DNA from: Candidatus Omnitrophota bacterium
GTDB lineage: Bacteria > Omnitrophota > Gorgyraeia > Zapsychrales > Zapsychraceae
Assembly (NCBI GenBank): GCA_020430005.1
Contig: JAGQKQ010000057.1
Location: 1 to 9,208, forward strand
Direction: 5' to 3'
DNA length: 9,208 nt
Shown here piece by piece: positions 1 to 6,796 of the stretch (position 1 is the stretch's first letter; every line of letters starts with the position of its first letter). The notes beneath the pieces were generated by a model. That model did not search any database. It saw nothing but the letters and a program-made list of their open reading frames with translations, and was not told the DNA's origin. A program made the position numbers and the translations under genes.

Positions 1-934
1 CACTGCCGAATTGAAAACCTGTTATTAATTGATATCCCGTTGCAAACGAATGGGCCGTAATCCGTTTGCTGTCGGCGAGGTGAACCTCGCCCACACGTAG
101 CGCGTCCCGGCCGCAAGCAATAACTATTCCTTCTTTCCCAATTTCAAGAAGCGTCCCGGGCTTTTCCGGCATTTTACCTTTATTTACAACACTTGTGTGA
201 AATATTTTTAACATTTTTTCATTATAAAATGTGCAGGCTCCCGGCCAGGGCAATAAACCCCGGGCCAGATTATGAATGGTGGAAGCGTCGTCGGACCAGT
301 TAATGTGCCCCAGTTCTTTGGAAAGCTTCGGGGCCTTTGTCACTTCATTTTCTTTCTGCACCACCGGCTGAAGTTGATCACGGCCGATGTTTTCCAACAC
401 TGTCTGCAAAAGCTCTTTTCCTGACTGGATTAATCTTTCCCGTAACGTAATCGATGTATCTTCCGTACTGATAGCCATTTTCGACTGGGCCAAAATATCC
501 CCGGCATCCATACGCGGATTCAAACGGATAATAGACACTCCTGTTTCCCGGTCACCATTGATAACCGCCCAGTTAATCGGCGCAGCGCCCCGGTATTTCG
601 GCAATAAAGACGGATGAACATTGATTGCGAAAATCTTGGGAATGGATAATACCTCTGAGGGTAATATTTTTCCATAGGCGATAACAATAAAAAGATCTGC
701 GTTCATACTTTTTAACTGTTCTAAAAAAGATCCTTCTTTAATGTCATCCGGCTGAAGGCAGGTAATGTTGTGGGTTAAGGCCAGTTGTTTTGTGGGAGAC
801 AGTATCATTTTCATCCCGCGGCCTTTGGGGCGGTCCGGCTGTGTCACCACCGCTTTAACGCACTGTTTCTGCTGAATAAGACTTTCTAAATGTAGGGCGG
901 CAAAATCGTCACTGCCGAAAAATATAATATTCAT
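1..934 (-). CDS. fmt: Methionyl-tRNA formyltransferase, 3' end cut by window edge
   Basis: Transfers a formyl group from 10-formyltetrahydrofolate to the amino group of Met-tRNAfMet, making the initiator tRNA; cytosolic. The frame is open from the ATG at 934 to the window edge, giving 311 residues; family members are about 310-320 residues, so only a few C-terminal codons are missing. The N-terminus MNIIFFGSDDFA is the usual Rossmann start. The catalytic triad is visible as N105 and H107 in NVHPSLLPKYRGAAPI (105-120) and D143 in MDAGDI (142-147). The C-terminal OB-like domain includes a LSKELGHINW stretch near 205-214. AGGG lies 9 nt before the ATG. The gene lies 107 nt downstream of priA, a common pairing, but def, often between or beside them, is not here. 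The gap to priA holds a heptamer-repeat element. Family assignment is secure; no odd residues were seen in the active site. Confidence 0.96.
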   Translation of the reverse strand, partial: MNIIFFGSDDFAALHLESLIQQKQCVKAVVTQPDRPKGRGMKMILSPTKQLALTHNITCLQPDDIKEGSFLEQLKSMNADLFIVIAYGKILPSEVLSIPKIFAINVHPSLLPKYRGAAPINWAVINGDRETGVSIIRLNPRMDAGDILAQSKMAISTEDTSITLRERLIQSGKELLQTVLENIGRDQLQPVVQKENEVTKAPKLSKELGHINWSDDASTIHNLARGLLPWPGACTFYNEKMLKIFHTSVVNKGKMPEKPGTLLEIGKEGIVIACGRDALRVGEVHLADSKRITAHSFATGYQLITGFQFGS

Positions 935-955
935 TTCATCAAACCCTATTTTATT

Positions 956-1018
956 CGTTATCCGTTAAACGGTTACGCCGCTGGAAACGTTTAACGTTAT
1001 TACGTTTGTCGTTTCGAG
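956..1018. repeat. Heptamer-repeat inverted element, copy A
   Basis: The priA-fmt gap holds an ordered repeat. On the plus strand there are three heptamers (957-977: GTTATCC, GTTAAAC, GGTTACG), a core CCGCTGGAAACG (978-989), then TTTAACG, TTATTACG, TTTGTCG and TTTCGAG up to about 1018. The right-hand units are reverse complements of the left-hand type. As a result CGTTAAACG (963-971) and CGTTTAACG (988-996) form a perfect 9-bp stem with a 16-nt loop. The core is 10/12 identical to that of a second copy at 8687-8747. The function is unknown; it could be a small non-autonomous repeat or an RNA structure between priA and fmt. It lacks a T-run, so it is not a classical terminator. Confidence 0.7.
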
Positions 1019-1041
1019 CTACGCCACCGATCACCGAATCC

Positions 1042-2727
1042 CTACGGATCCACATTAATTACGATAACTATTTTGCGCTTCCGTTTCATATCCTTAAGCG
1101 CTTCCTTGATTACAGCTAGTATAGGCTCAACCTCCGGGCCTTTCAATAGAATATTCTGACGGAATTTTTTACGCAGAACCGATAACGGATGCGGCGCCAT
1201 TACCTCAGCCTTTTTTATCAGGCGATCTTCCAGACGCTGATAAAGGTCCTGCGCGTACTGTTCGAGCGCTTTTTCGTCATCTCCGCGAAGTGTGACCGAA
1301 ATCATATGTTCAAACGGGGGCAGGTTCATGTCCCGACGGAGTTCGAGCTCATCATGATAAAATTCTTCAAGGTTTAGATTTTTGGCTGTTTTCAGACAAT
1401 GGTTATCGGCCAAAAAGGTCTGAACAACAACCGCGTCTGTGGACAACCTCCTCAAATGCATCATCGCCGCCAGAGCCTTGTGTGAACTCCGATAATCCAT
1501 ACGGTTCAATTCATCATCAAAATTAATCATGGCCGCCATATTGACACGTAATTGTTCTCTCATCCGGAAAATCGCCTGCGTGGCAATAAGGATATCGAAA
1601 TCCCGGGACAGATTTTTTGTTTCTTTAAAAAATGTTTTGATATCCGCCTGAGGAAAAAACTTGGCAACCCGCTTGGCGAAACGTCCCAGTGTTTCTTCCA
1701 TCGTTACTTCATAGCCGCTGCGGTTAATAAACATCACAACCTTCCCCTTTTGCTGTAATGTTTCATTAATTTTGTTCTGTAATGGAAACGAAAGAAAAGA
1801 ATGCACTTTCGGATTAAAGTTTGTCAAATCAACCGGCATCACTTTGGCAAGATGTTCCGAGGGACATACAGTAATATCCCATTTCTCCTGACGGGCTGTA
1901 TGCCACGATTCTACGGACGGCAATGAAGATACCAGCATCAAACAGCCACCGCTGATATCCTTACGCCAACGCGCGATCTGGTTAACATGATAATGCGGGC
2001 TCTGTTCCTGTTTATACGCGGCGTTATCTTCATCATACACAATAACCGTTTTTAAATTCCGCACCGGAGCAAAAATGGCGGAACGGGTTCCCAATACTAC
2101 CGTAACTTTGCCTAACCGGACAGACACCCACTGCTTAACCGCCTCAGCCGTGGATAAGCCCCGCTCATAAACCGTTAAGCCGATTCCCGGAATTTCTTTT
2201 TTTAATTTTTGTTCAATATCTTTTAATAAAGCAACCTCGGGAACAAGAAAAATAATTCCCTCTCCCGCTTGCCAGGATTTTCTAACCTGGTCAATGATCA
2301 GCGGCCAGCGTTCCTGCTGTCCCGGATCCAGAATAAGCTGGTTTTTTACAGGATTCCCGGATGATGGCTTTTCTTCGGGAAATTGTTCGGCCAGCAGACG
2401 AGGTGTGCGCAGGACAGCCGGTAGATAACATTCAATCGCTTCTCCCCATGAACATCCATAATATTCACTGAGTTTTTTGGTAAGCTGTAACGCGGCCGCG
2501 TTTAAAGAAGGTGTTTTATCAAGAACCGTCAAGATGGGGCTGACGTTTTCAAATTCGCTGGTCTCGGCAAAGCCGACAATATAACCGACCATTTTCCGTC
2601 GGTTAAACATGATTTTCACCCGCTGACCAACCTGAATGTACGCCCTTCGCTCTTCAGTAACCTTGTAATCAAACGGCCCATCAACAGGAAGACCGACTAC
2701 GACTTTAGCAATATTAGGGACGTACAC
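1042..2727 (-). CDS. priA: Degenerate PriA-like primosomal protein N' lacking helicase motifs
   Basis: PriA normally recognises stalled forks and loads the replicative helicase through its DNA-binding domain and a zinc-bearing superfamily 2 helicase core. The PriA backbone is clear: IAKVVVGLPVDGPFDY (6-21), LVPEVAL (161-167), VLGTRSAIFAP (211-221), SYKQ-like AAYKQEQSPHYH (236-247), SLPSVESWH (268-276), VVMFINRSGY (330-339), DILIATQ (378-384) and LPPF (469-472). The catalytic parts are not. The Walker A segment GSGKTEVY is absent between LILDPGQ (131-137) and LVPEVAL; DEEH reads DEDN (232-235). The eight-cysteine zinc region is deleted between residues 339 and 347, and QVAGRAGR is replaced by MMHLRRL near 422-428. 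Length is 561 residues against about 730 usually. The frame is intact, so I infer a retained non-helicase role. The start is GTG with GGGGG five bases upstream; both lie inside an inverted repeat, which adds the residues YVPN before the family's usual N-terminus. Confidence 0.88.
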   Translation of the reverse strand: MYVPNIAKVVVGLPVDGPFDYKVTEERRAYIQVGQRVKIMFNRRKMVGYIVGFAETSEFENVSPILTVLDKTPSLNAAALQLTKKLSEYYGCSWGEAIECYLPAVLRTPRLLAEQFPEEKPSSGNPVKNQLILDPGQQERWPLIIDQVRKSWQAGEGIIFLVPEVALLKDIEQKLKKEIPGIGLTVYERGLSTAEAVKQWVSVRLGKVTVVLGTRSAIFAPVRNLKTVIVYDEDNAAYKQEQSPHYHVNQIARWRKDISGGCLMLVSSLPSVESWHTARQEKWDITVCPSEHLAKVMPVDLTNFNPKVHSFLSFPLQNKINETLQQKGKVVMFINRSGYEVTMEETLGRFAKRVAKFFPQADIKTFFKETKNLSRDFDILIATQAIFRMREQLRVNMAAMINFDDELNRMDYRSSHKALAAMMHLRRLSTDAVVVQTFLADNHCLKTAKNLNLEEFYHDELELRRDMNLPPFEHMISVTLRGDDEKALEQYAQDLYQRLEDRLIKKAEVMAPHPLSVLRKKFRQNILLKGPEVEPILAVIKEALKDMKRKRKIVIVINVDP

Positions 2728-2878
2728 CTTTTCCCCCTTTTTTTCTCATCTAAATACCCTGCTCCTAATATCTATTACATAATCAAGAATCATTAATAAA
2801 AACTATTTAAATAACTAAAAATGAATATGTGGACCTAATCGCTTATAGAAAAAGGGGGAAAAGGTGTACGTCCCTAAT
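2713..2878. mobile_element. MITE-like element with perfect 30-bp terminal inverted repeats
   Basis: Bases 2713-2742 (beginning ATTAGGGACGTACACC and running into T4C5T5) are the exact reverse complement of 2849-2878; 106 AT-rich bases lie between, with a TATTTAAATA palindrome at 2804-2813. A perfect 30-bp inverted repeat at this spacing is not expected by chance. The size (166 bp) and lack of coding capacity resemble a miniature inverted-repeat element or a REP-doublet; I see no transposase and no clear target-site duplication. The left arm contains the priA Shine-Dalgarno sequence, GTG start and first codons. The right arm contains the TAG stop of the upstream glycosyltransferase-like gene. 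What class of transposase would move it cannot be told from this window. Confidence 0.75.
2725..2742 (-). promoter_or_regulatory. priA ribosome binding site and GTG start inside the repeat arm
   Basis: Reading the minus strand, a GGGGG run (2733-2737) stands five bases before GTG (2725-2727), the only sensible in-frame start near the conserved IAKVVV segment. The upstream A7 run and the G run are both part of the 30-bp repeat arm. In an mRNA that also carries the other arm, this whole site could pair and be hidden. No convincing -35/-10 pair was found in the 106-base loop, so whether a separate transcript starts there is open. Confidence 0.6.
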
Positions 2879-3947
2879 TTATTAAACTGATAATGTCTTT
2901 GACGGCTGAAGGTTTGGCCAGCGCTCTGGTTTTCTTCAGCGCTGTAAGATAGGTATCCCGGGAAGATTGGTATCTTTGTAAAACGGAAACAATGCCGTTA
3001 ATATCAAGACCGCTGACACCGACACCATGTTTTTTCAAGACCTTGACGTTATTGCTTTCCTGCCCTGGAATCGCGTTAAAGAAGACCATCGGCAATTGAC
3101 TGACCAAAGCCTCGGAAATCGAAAGCCCCCCGGGCTTTGTGACCATAATATCAGACACCGCCATCAACTCATGCATATTATCGACCAATCCGAAGACTTT
3201 GACAAGATCTGTTTTGTGGGCGATTAGTTTGGCATACAACTTCTTATTATGTCCGCAGACAACGATAACCTGAAACCCCTTTAAGGCTTTGATAATCGCT
3301 TCTATCGGTCCGATCCCGAAAGAACCTGTCGCGACTAAAACGGTAAAGACATCCTCTTTAAGCTCAAATCTCTCTTTTAAATTACTGATGTCATAATTAC
3401 GGGAGAATTTTTCATTGGTTGGAATACCTGTGGCGAAAACCCGGAAAGAATCAATGCCGATATTTTCAATTTTCCGTTTCGTCCAGTCGCTTCCAACGGC
3501 AAACATATCATTCCCTTTCGCGATCCAGATACGATGGACATCATAATCTGTAATAACGGTGATGATCTTCGATTTAATTGTTCCCTTGCGTTTTAAAGCG
3601 CAGGATACTTCCGTCGGCATAAAATGCGTGGAAATAATGACATCAAACTGTTCCTTCTCTAAAAACTTCTGCAGTTTGTTAGCATTAATCGTGTTATAAA
3701 CCCGTCGGAAAGCACGAATCGGCCCTTGAAGCCACGGAACGTCCAGAAGCCAGAAAATAATTCCCCAAAACCAGCGGCAATACGTAATAAGATAGGTATA
3801 TGTTTTTGTGTAGAGAACTTTAAAAGACGGGCTGGTGTAATCCAGGGCGTCGACCAGTGTCGCCTGATGGTCAAGACCATCGTAAATCGCCTGAGCGGCC
3901 ATACGGTGACCGGCACCGGCAGAAGCGTGGATGATGAGAGTTTTCAT
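2874..3947 (-). CDS. MGDG-synthase/GT28-like glycosyltransferase
   Basis: Resembles the family of monogalactosyldiacylglycerol synthase and UgtP-type diacylglycerol glucosyltransferases, which transfer a sugar from UDP-hexose to a lipid at the inner face of the membrane. The N-terminal domain shows HASAGAGHRMAAQAI (7-21), the family's glycine-histidine loop, and TDYDVHRIW (133-141). The C-terminal GT28-type domain shows VATGSFGIGPI (205-215), KPGGLSISEAL (271-281) and PGQESNN (294-300). A hydrophobic aromatic stretch at about 59-74 (RWFWGIIFWLLDVPWL) may dip into the membrane. Length 357 is near the family's 370-390. ATG at 3947 has AAAGGT about six bases upstream and starts 12 bases after the HAD gene stop, so the two are co-transcribed. 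The stop codon lies within the 30-bp inverted repeat. Donor and acceptor are not decided by sequence; a role in glycolipid or lipid A-linked glycan assembly is inference. Confidence 0.85.
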   Translation of the reverse strand: MKTLIIHASAGAGHRMAAQAIYDGLDHQATLVDALDYTSPSFKVLYTKTYTYLITYCRWFWGIIFWLLDVPWLQGPIRAFRRVYNTINANKLQKFLEKEQFDVIISTHFMPTEVSCALKRKGTIKSKIITVITDYDVHRIWIAKGNDMFAVGSDWTKRKIENIGIDSFRVFATGIPTNEKFSRNYDISNLKERFELKEDVFTVLVATGSFGIGPIEAIIKALKGFQVIVVCGHNKKLYAKLIAHKTDLVKVFGLVDNMHELMAVSDIMVTKPGGLSISEALVSQLPMVFFNAIPGQESNNVKVLKKHGVGVSGLDINGIVSVLQRYQSSRDTYLTALKKTRALAKPSAVKDIISLIN

Positions 3948-3959
3948 AAAAGACCTTTT

Positions 3960-4550
3960 TTACTTTCGCCTTTTGGCTTTCGGTGAAAACAGTGACCGTC
4001 TTGATTTGCACATGATTTTGGAAGCCGCCAGTAAATCATTGGCAATATGATCCGGTTGAATTTTCTTTTCTCTCAATCGCTTGCGGTTGCTTCTACCGGA
4101 AAGAACAAAAATTGTTTTACAGCCGACATTTTTTCCGGTCGCAATGTCTGTCACCGTGTCTCCGACAAAAAAGGCCTTTTTCGCCGCGCGCATATCCTTA
4201 CCGATTAATTTCATGGCCTTCTTGATTGATCCGACATTCGGCTTGCGAAATTCACATCCGGCATCCGAACGCGCTGTGGAATAGTAGACGCGCTTTATTT
4301 TCCCGCCGGCCCTCTCGACACCCTTCAACATTTTGTTGGTGATTCGACGGAGCTTATCTTTCGTAAAAATTCCCTTACCGACACCCGCCTGATTAGAAAC
4401 AACAAAAATCGTAAAACCTTCTTCTGTTAAATCGCGAATGGCCTCCAGAGAGCCGGGAAGGAAATAAAAATCTTTTACCTTGGTAACGTAATTGCCGTTC
4501 CCCGGAAATTTATTGATCACCCCATCTCGGTCTAAGAATGCGATTTTCAC
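3960..4550 (-). CDS. HAD-IIIA family phosphatase, GmhB/histidinol-phosphatase-like
   Basis: A HAD hydrolase that probably removes phosphate from a sugar phosphate; GmhB, its nearest well-known relative, dephosphorylates heptose 1,7-bisphosphate. Visible motifs: DRDGVIN (7-13) with nucleophile D7 and acid D9, VSNQAGVGKG (51-60) with S52, RKP (102-104) with K103, and GDTVTDI (130-136) with D131 and D135. All catalytic positions are present. GmhB's zinc site (C-x-H ... C-x-C just before RKP) is not kept: the stretch YYSTARSDAGCEFRKP has a single cysteine, C99. Length 196 is near GmhB's 185-195, and the C-terminus is an unusual basic tail (183-196). Start is GTG at 4550, preceded by AGGTGA about nine bases upstream; no better in-frame start is seen. 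It lies 30 bases after the aminotransferase in the glycan operon. The substrate is uncertain. Confidence 0.85.
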   Translation of the reverse strand: MKIAFLDRDGVINKFPGNGNYVTKVKDFYFLPGSLEAIRDLTEEGFTIFVVSNQAGVGKGIFTKDKLRRITNKMLKGVERAGGKIKRVYYSTARSDAGCEFRKPNVGSIKKAMKLIGKDMRAAKKAFFVGDTVTDIATGKNVGCKTIFVLSGRSNRKRLREKKIQPDHIANDLLAASKIMCKSRRSLFSPKAKRRK

Positions 4551-4580
4551 GTCAGATAATCACCTACCCATTATTGAAAA

Positions 4581-5699
4581 TTAAACTCCGCTTAACTGTT
4601 TTACAGATTCGCTCAGAACCTGACACACATACCGGATCTGTTCCTGCGAAATATGCGGAAACATCGGAAGTGAAAGAATCGTGTCGGCAACTTGTTCCGA
4701 AACCGGAAAATCTCCTTTAGTATAGCCCAGTTCCTGATAAGCTTCCTGCAGGTGAATCGGAATCGGATAATGAATCAGCACACCAACCCCTTTACCTTTC
4801 ATTTCTTCCAAAACCTGGTCACGGTTTTGAACACGGATAGCAAATGTCTGGAACACATGCGTACGGTCATCTTTAATGACCGGAGCCGTGACGCCTTCCA
4901 CATCTTTTAACTGCTCTTTATAATAAAGCCCGGCCTTATAGCGCATCTCATTCCATTGATCCAGATATTTTAATTTCTCGGCGAGAACAACAGCCTGAAC
5001 CGTATCCAGACGCGAATTATATCCTTTAATCTGATGATCATACCGGTTCTTGCGTCCGTAATCCCTCAACATTAAGACTTTCTTATAAACATCTTCACGA
5101 TTCGTCACAACAATGCCGCCGTCTCCAAACGCGCCTAAACTTTTAGTCGGATAAAAACTGAAACAGCCGATATCTCCTAAAGAGCCGACTCTTGTTCCCT
5201 TATACTTGGCGCCGTGCGCCTGGCAAGCATCTTCAATCACGGCCACATTATGTTTTTTCGCAACAGCACGAATTTCATCCATATTCGCGGGCTGTCCGTA
5301 GAGATGCACCGGAATAATCGCGCGCGTTTTATCACTGATTGCTTCTTCCAGTTTATTCGGGTCCAGGTTATAGGTTTGATCTTCAATATCAACTAAAACA
5401 GGTTTGGCCCCGGTATAAGAAATACATAAAGCCGTTGCAATAAACGTGTGGGCCGGAAGGATAACCTCATCACCGGCTTTAATATCTAAAGCGGACAAGG
5501 CTAAATATAACGCGTCTGTACCGGAATTCACCCCAACCGCATACTTGGCATCACAAAAAGTGGCGAAGTCTTGCTCAAAATTCTTTTCCTCTTCTCCTAA
5601 AATAAAATTTCCCTTTTGAAACACAGCTTGCAGACCGCTGTTGATATTATCTTTCACGGTGTTGTACTGTTCACTGAAGTCAATAAATGGCACGTTCAT
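4581..5699 (-). CDS. DegT/DnrJ/EryC1/StrS family nucleotide-sugar aminotransferase
   Basis: PLP-dependent enzyme that aminates a keto-sugar nucleotide, usually with glutamate as amino donor, in making amino sugars for surface glycans. Fold type I signatures are complete: VNSGTDALYLAL (57-68) for the PLP phosphate, IEDACQAHGA (155-164) with D157 and Q160, SFYPTKSLGAFGDGG (181-195) with Schiff-base lysine K186, and YNSRLDTVQA (227-236). The C-terminal IHYPIPIHLQ (about 305-315) is typical. Length 372 is normal. The ATG overlaps the GT9 stop codon by four bases (ATGA), pointing to translational coupling. The sequence looks like both the WbpE group (UDP-3-keto-GlcNAcA) and the FdtB/QdtB group (dTDP-3-keto-6-deoxyhexoses), so the sugar cannot be named. 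No dehydratase or ketone-forming partner lies in this window; it must be further upstream or elsewhere. Confidence 0.93.
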   Translation of the reverse strand: MNVPFIDFSEQYNTVKDNINSGLQAVFQKGNFILGEEEKNFEQDFATFCDAKYAVGVNSGTDALYLALSALDIKAGDEVILPAHTFIATALCISYTGAKPVLVDIEDQTYNLDPNKLEEAISDKTRAIIPVHLYGQPANMDEIRAVAKKHNVAVIEDACQAHGAKYKGTRVGSLGDIGCFSFYPTKSLGAFGDGGIVVTNREDVYKKVLMLRDYGRKNRYDHQIKGYNSRLDTVQAVVLAEKLKYLDQWNEMRYKAGLYYKEQLKDVEGVTAPVIKDDRTHVFQTFAIRVQNRDQVLEEMKGKGVGVLIHYPIPIHLQEAYQELGYTKGDFPVSEQVADTILSLPMFPHISQEQIRYVCQVLSESVKQLSGV

Positions 5700-6781
5700 A
5701 AGATCTGCTCTACTTTCTGTAATACGTCCTCAACGGTTAAAGTCTGAAGACAGCTAATATGATCACATCGTGTCATCCGAAAACGCCGGTAACAGGGCCG
5801 GCAGACAATATCCTTCGACGCAACACAATGCTTCTGATTATCCCCAAATGGGCCATACACACGATCATCGACAGGGCCAAAAATGGAAACCGTTTTTGTT
5901 TGAACTGATACCGCCAGATGAAGGGGCCCGCCATCATTTAATACCACGGCGTCGCAACGCTGTAACAAAGCTGCCAATTGTCCCAAACTTGTTTGGCCGT
6001 AAGCACTAATGACATCTCGGGGACGTATTTCCGCGGCCTTGCGGCACAAATCCGCCTCTGAGGTATCACCCATTAGTATAATCTGGCATCCGAACTTTTC
6101 AACGATTTTGTCGACTAATTTCGCATAGCGGGCAGAGTCCCAACGCCTGTATTTCGCGTCTTTTCCCCAGCTGGCGCCGGCACCGGGCAGAACACCCACA
6201 ATCTTCCTATCTCCTTTTATATTATGATCTTGCAAAAATTTTTTGGCCCAGTTTTTGTCTTCCTCAGGAATGGTGATGTGCAAATTGCGATGCTTCACTT
6301 CCAGTCCGACTGCCTGAACAACATCCAGATAAAACTCCACCACATGCTTGCCTTCAAAGCCGTTAAAAGGAATTTTATAGGTTAGAAGAGGGCTTCTTCC
6401 CTTATAATTAAAGCCGACGCGATGCGGAATACCAACAAGCCAAGTTAAATAGCTGGCTGTGCGGTTAAGAGAAAAATCAAAAACAATATCGAACTTCTCT
6501 TTTTTTAAATCTTTGACTAACGCGTTAACCTTTTTTAAAAATCTTATTTTGGATTTTTTATAAAGCACATTGTATTCGTCCCGCTCATAAATATAAACCT
6601 GATCAATGTTTTCATGATTTTCCAAAAGAGAAACAGTCCGGCGGTTGGCCAGATAAGAAATAGAACTGTCCGGAAAGTGTTCTTTTAAATTAGCGATCAA
6701 AGGCGTGGTAAAAAGAACGTCTCCAATACCAAATGTATTGATAATTAAAATCTTTTTCGGATTAATATCTTTAATATTCAT
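5696..6781 (-). CDS. GT9 family glycosyltransferase (ADP-heptose:LPS heptosyltransferase-like)
   Basis: GT-B fold transferase of the heptosyltransferase family, which adds heptose or a related sugar to lipopolysaccharide core on the cytoplasmic side. Residues below are counted from the ATG at 6781. The N-terminus has KKILIINTFGIGDVLFTTPL (9-28), the acceptor-side loop. The C-terminal donor domain has GVLPGAGASWGKDAKYRRW (196-214), MGDTSE (237-242), LNDGGPLHLA (281-290) and SIFGPVDDRVYGP (299-311). A cysteine quartet, C327-x2-C330-x8-C339-x4-C344, closes the protein; related GT9 proteins often have it. A TTG at 6790 would add three residues (MTH); I prefer ATG, but neither has a strong Shine-Dalgarno. 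The gene starts within 15 bases of the manC stop and overlaps the aminotransferase start by four bases. The sugar is not provable; GDP-linked or ADP-linked donors are both possible. Confidence 0.9.
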   Translation of the reverse strand: MNIKDINPKKILIINTFGIGDVLFTTPLIANLKEHFPDSSISYLANRRTVSLLENHENIDQVYIYERDEYNVLYKKSKIRFLKKVNALVKDLKKEKFDIVFDFSLNRTASYLTWLVGIPHRVGFNYKGRSPLLTYKIPFNGFEGKHVVEFYLDVVQAVGLEVKHRNLHITIPEEDKNWAKKFLQDHNIKGDRKIVGVLPGAGASWGKDAKYRRWDSARYAKLVDKIVEKFGCQIILMGDTSEADLCRKAAEIRPRDVISAYGQTSLGQLAALLQRCDAVVLNDGGPLHLAVSVQTKTVSIFGPVDDRVYGPFGDNQKHCVASKDIVCRPCYRRFRMTRCDHISCLQTLTVEDVLQKVEQIL

Positions 6782-6796
6782 ATGTGTCAAAATATC

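Noticed and set aside
387..617. Plus-strand reading frame opposite fmt
   Set aside because: It lies fully inside the antisense of a secure fmt gene and shows no protein family features.
956..1018. Rho-independent terminator between priA and fmt
   Set aside because: The 9-bp stem is not followed by a T-run on the minus strand and is AT-rich; the repeat architecture explains the symmetry better.
1042..2727. priA as a pseudogene
   Set aside because: The frame is open for 561 codons, landmarks are in order from N- to C-terminus, and the losses are clean deletions or substitutions rather than frameshifts or stops.
2743..2848. Promoter in the loop of the inverted-repeat element
   Set aside because: The stretch is AT-rich, so weak -10-like strings occur, but no convincing -35/-10 pair with 16-18 base spacing was found.
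3726..3986. Plus-strand and alternative minus-strand frames over the GT28-like gene
   Set aside because: They are shadows of a gene with clear motifs in another frame.
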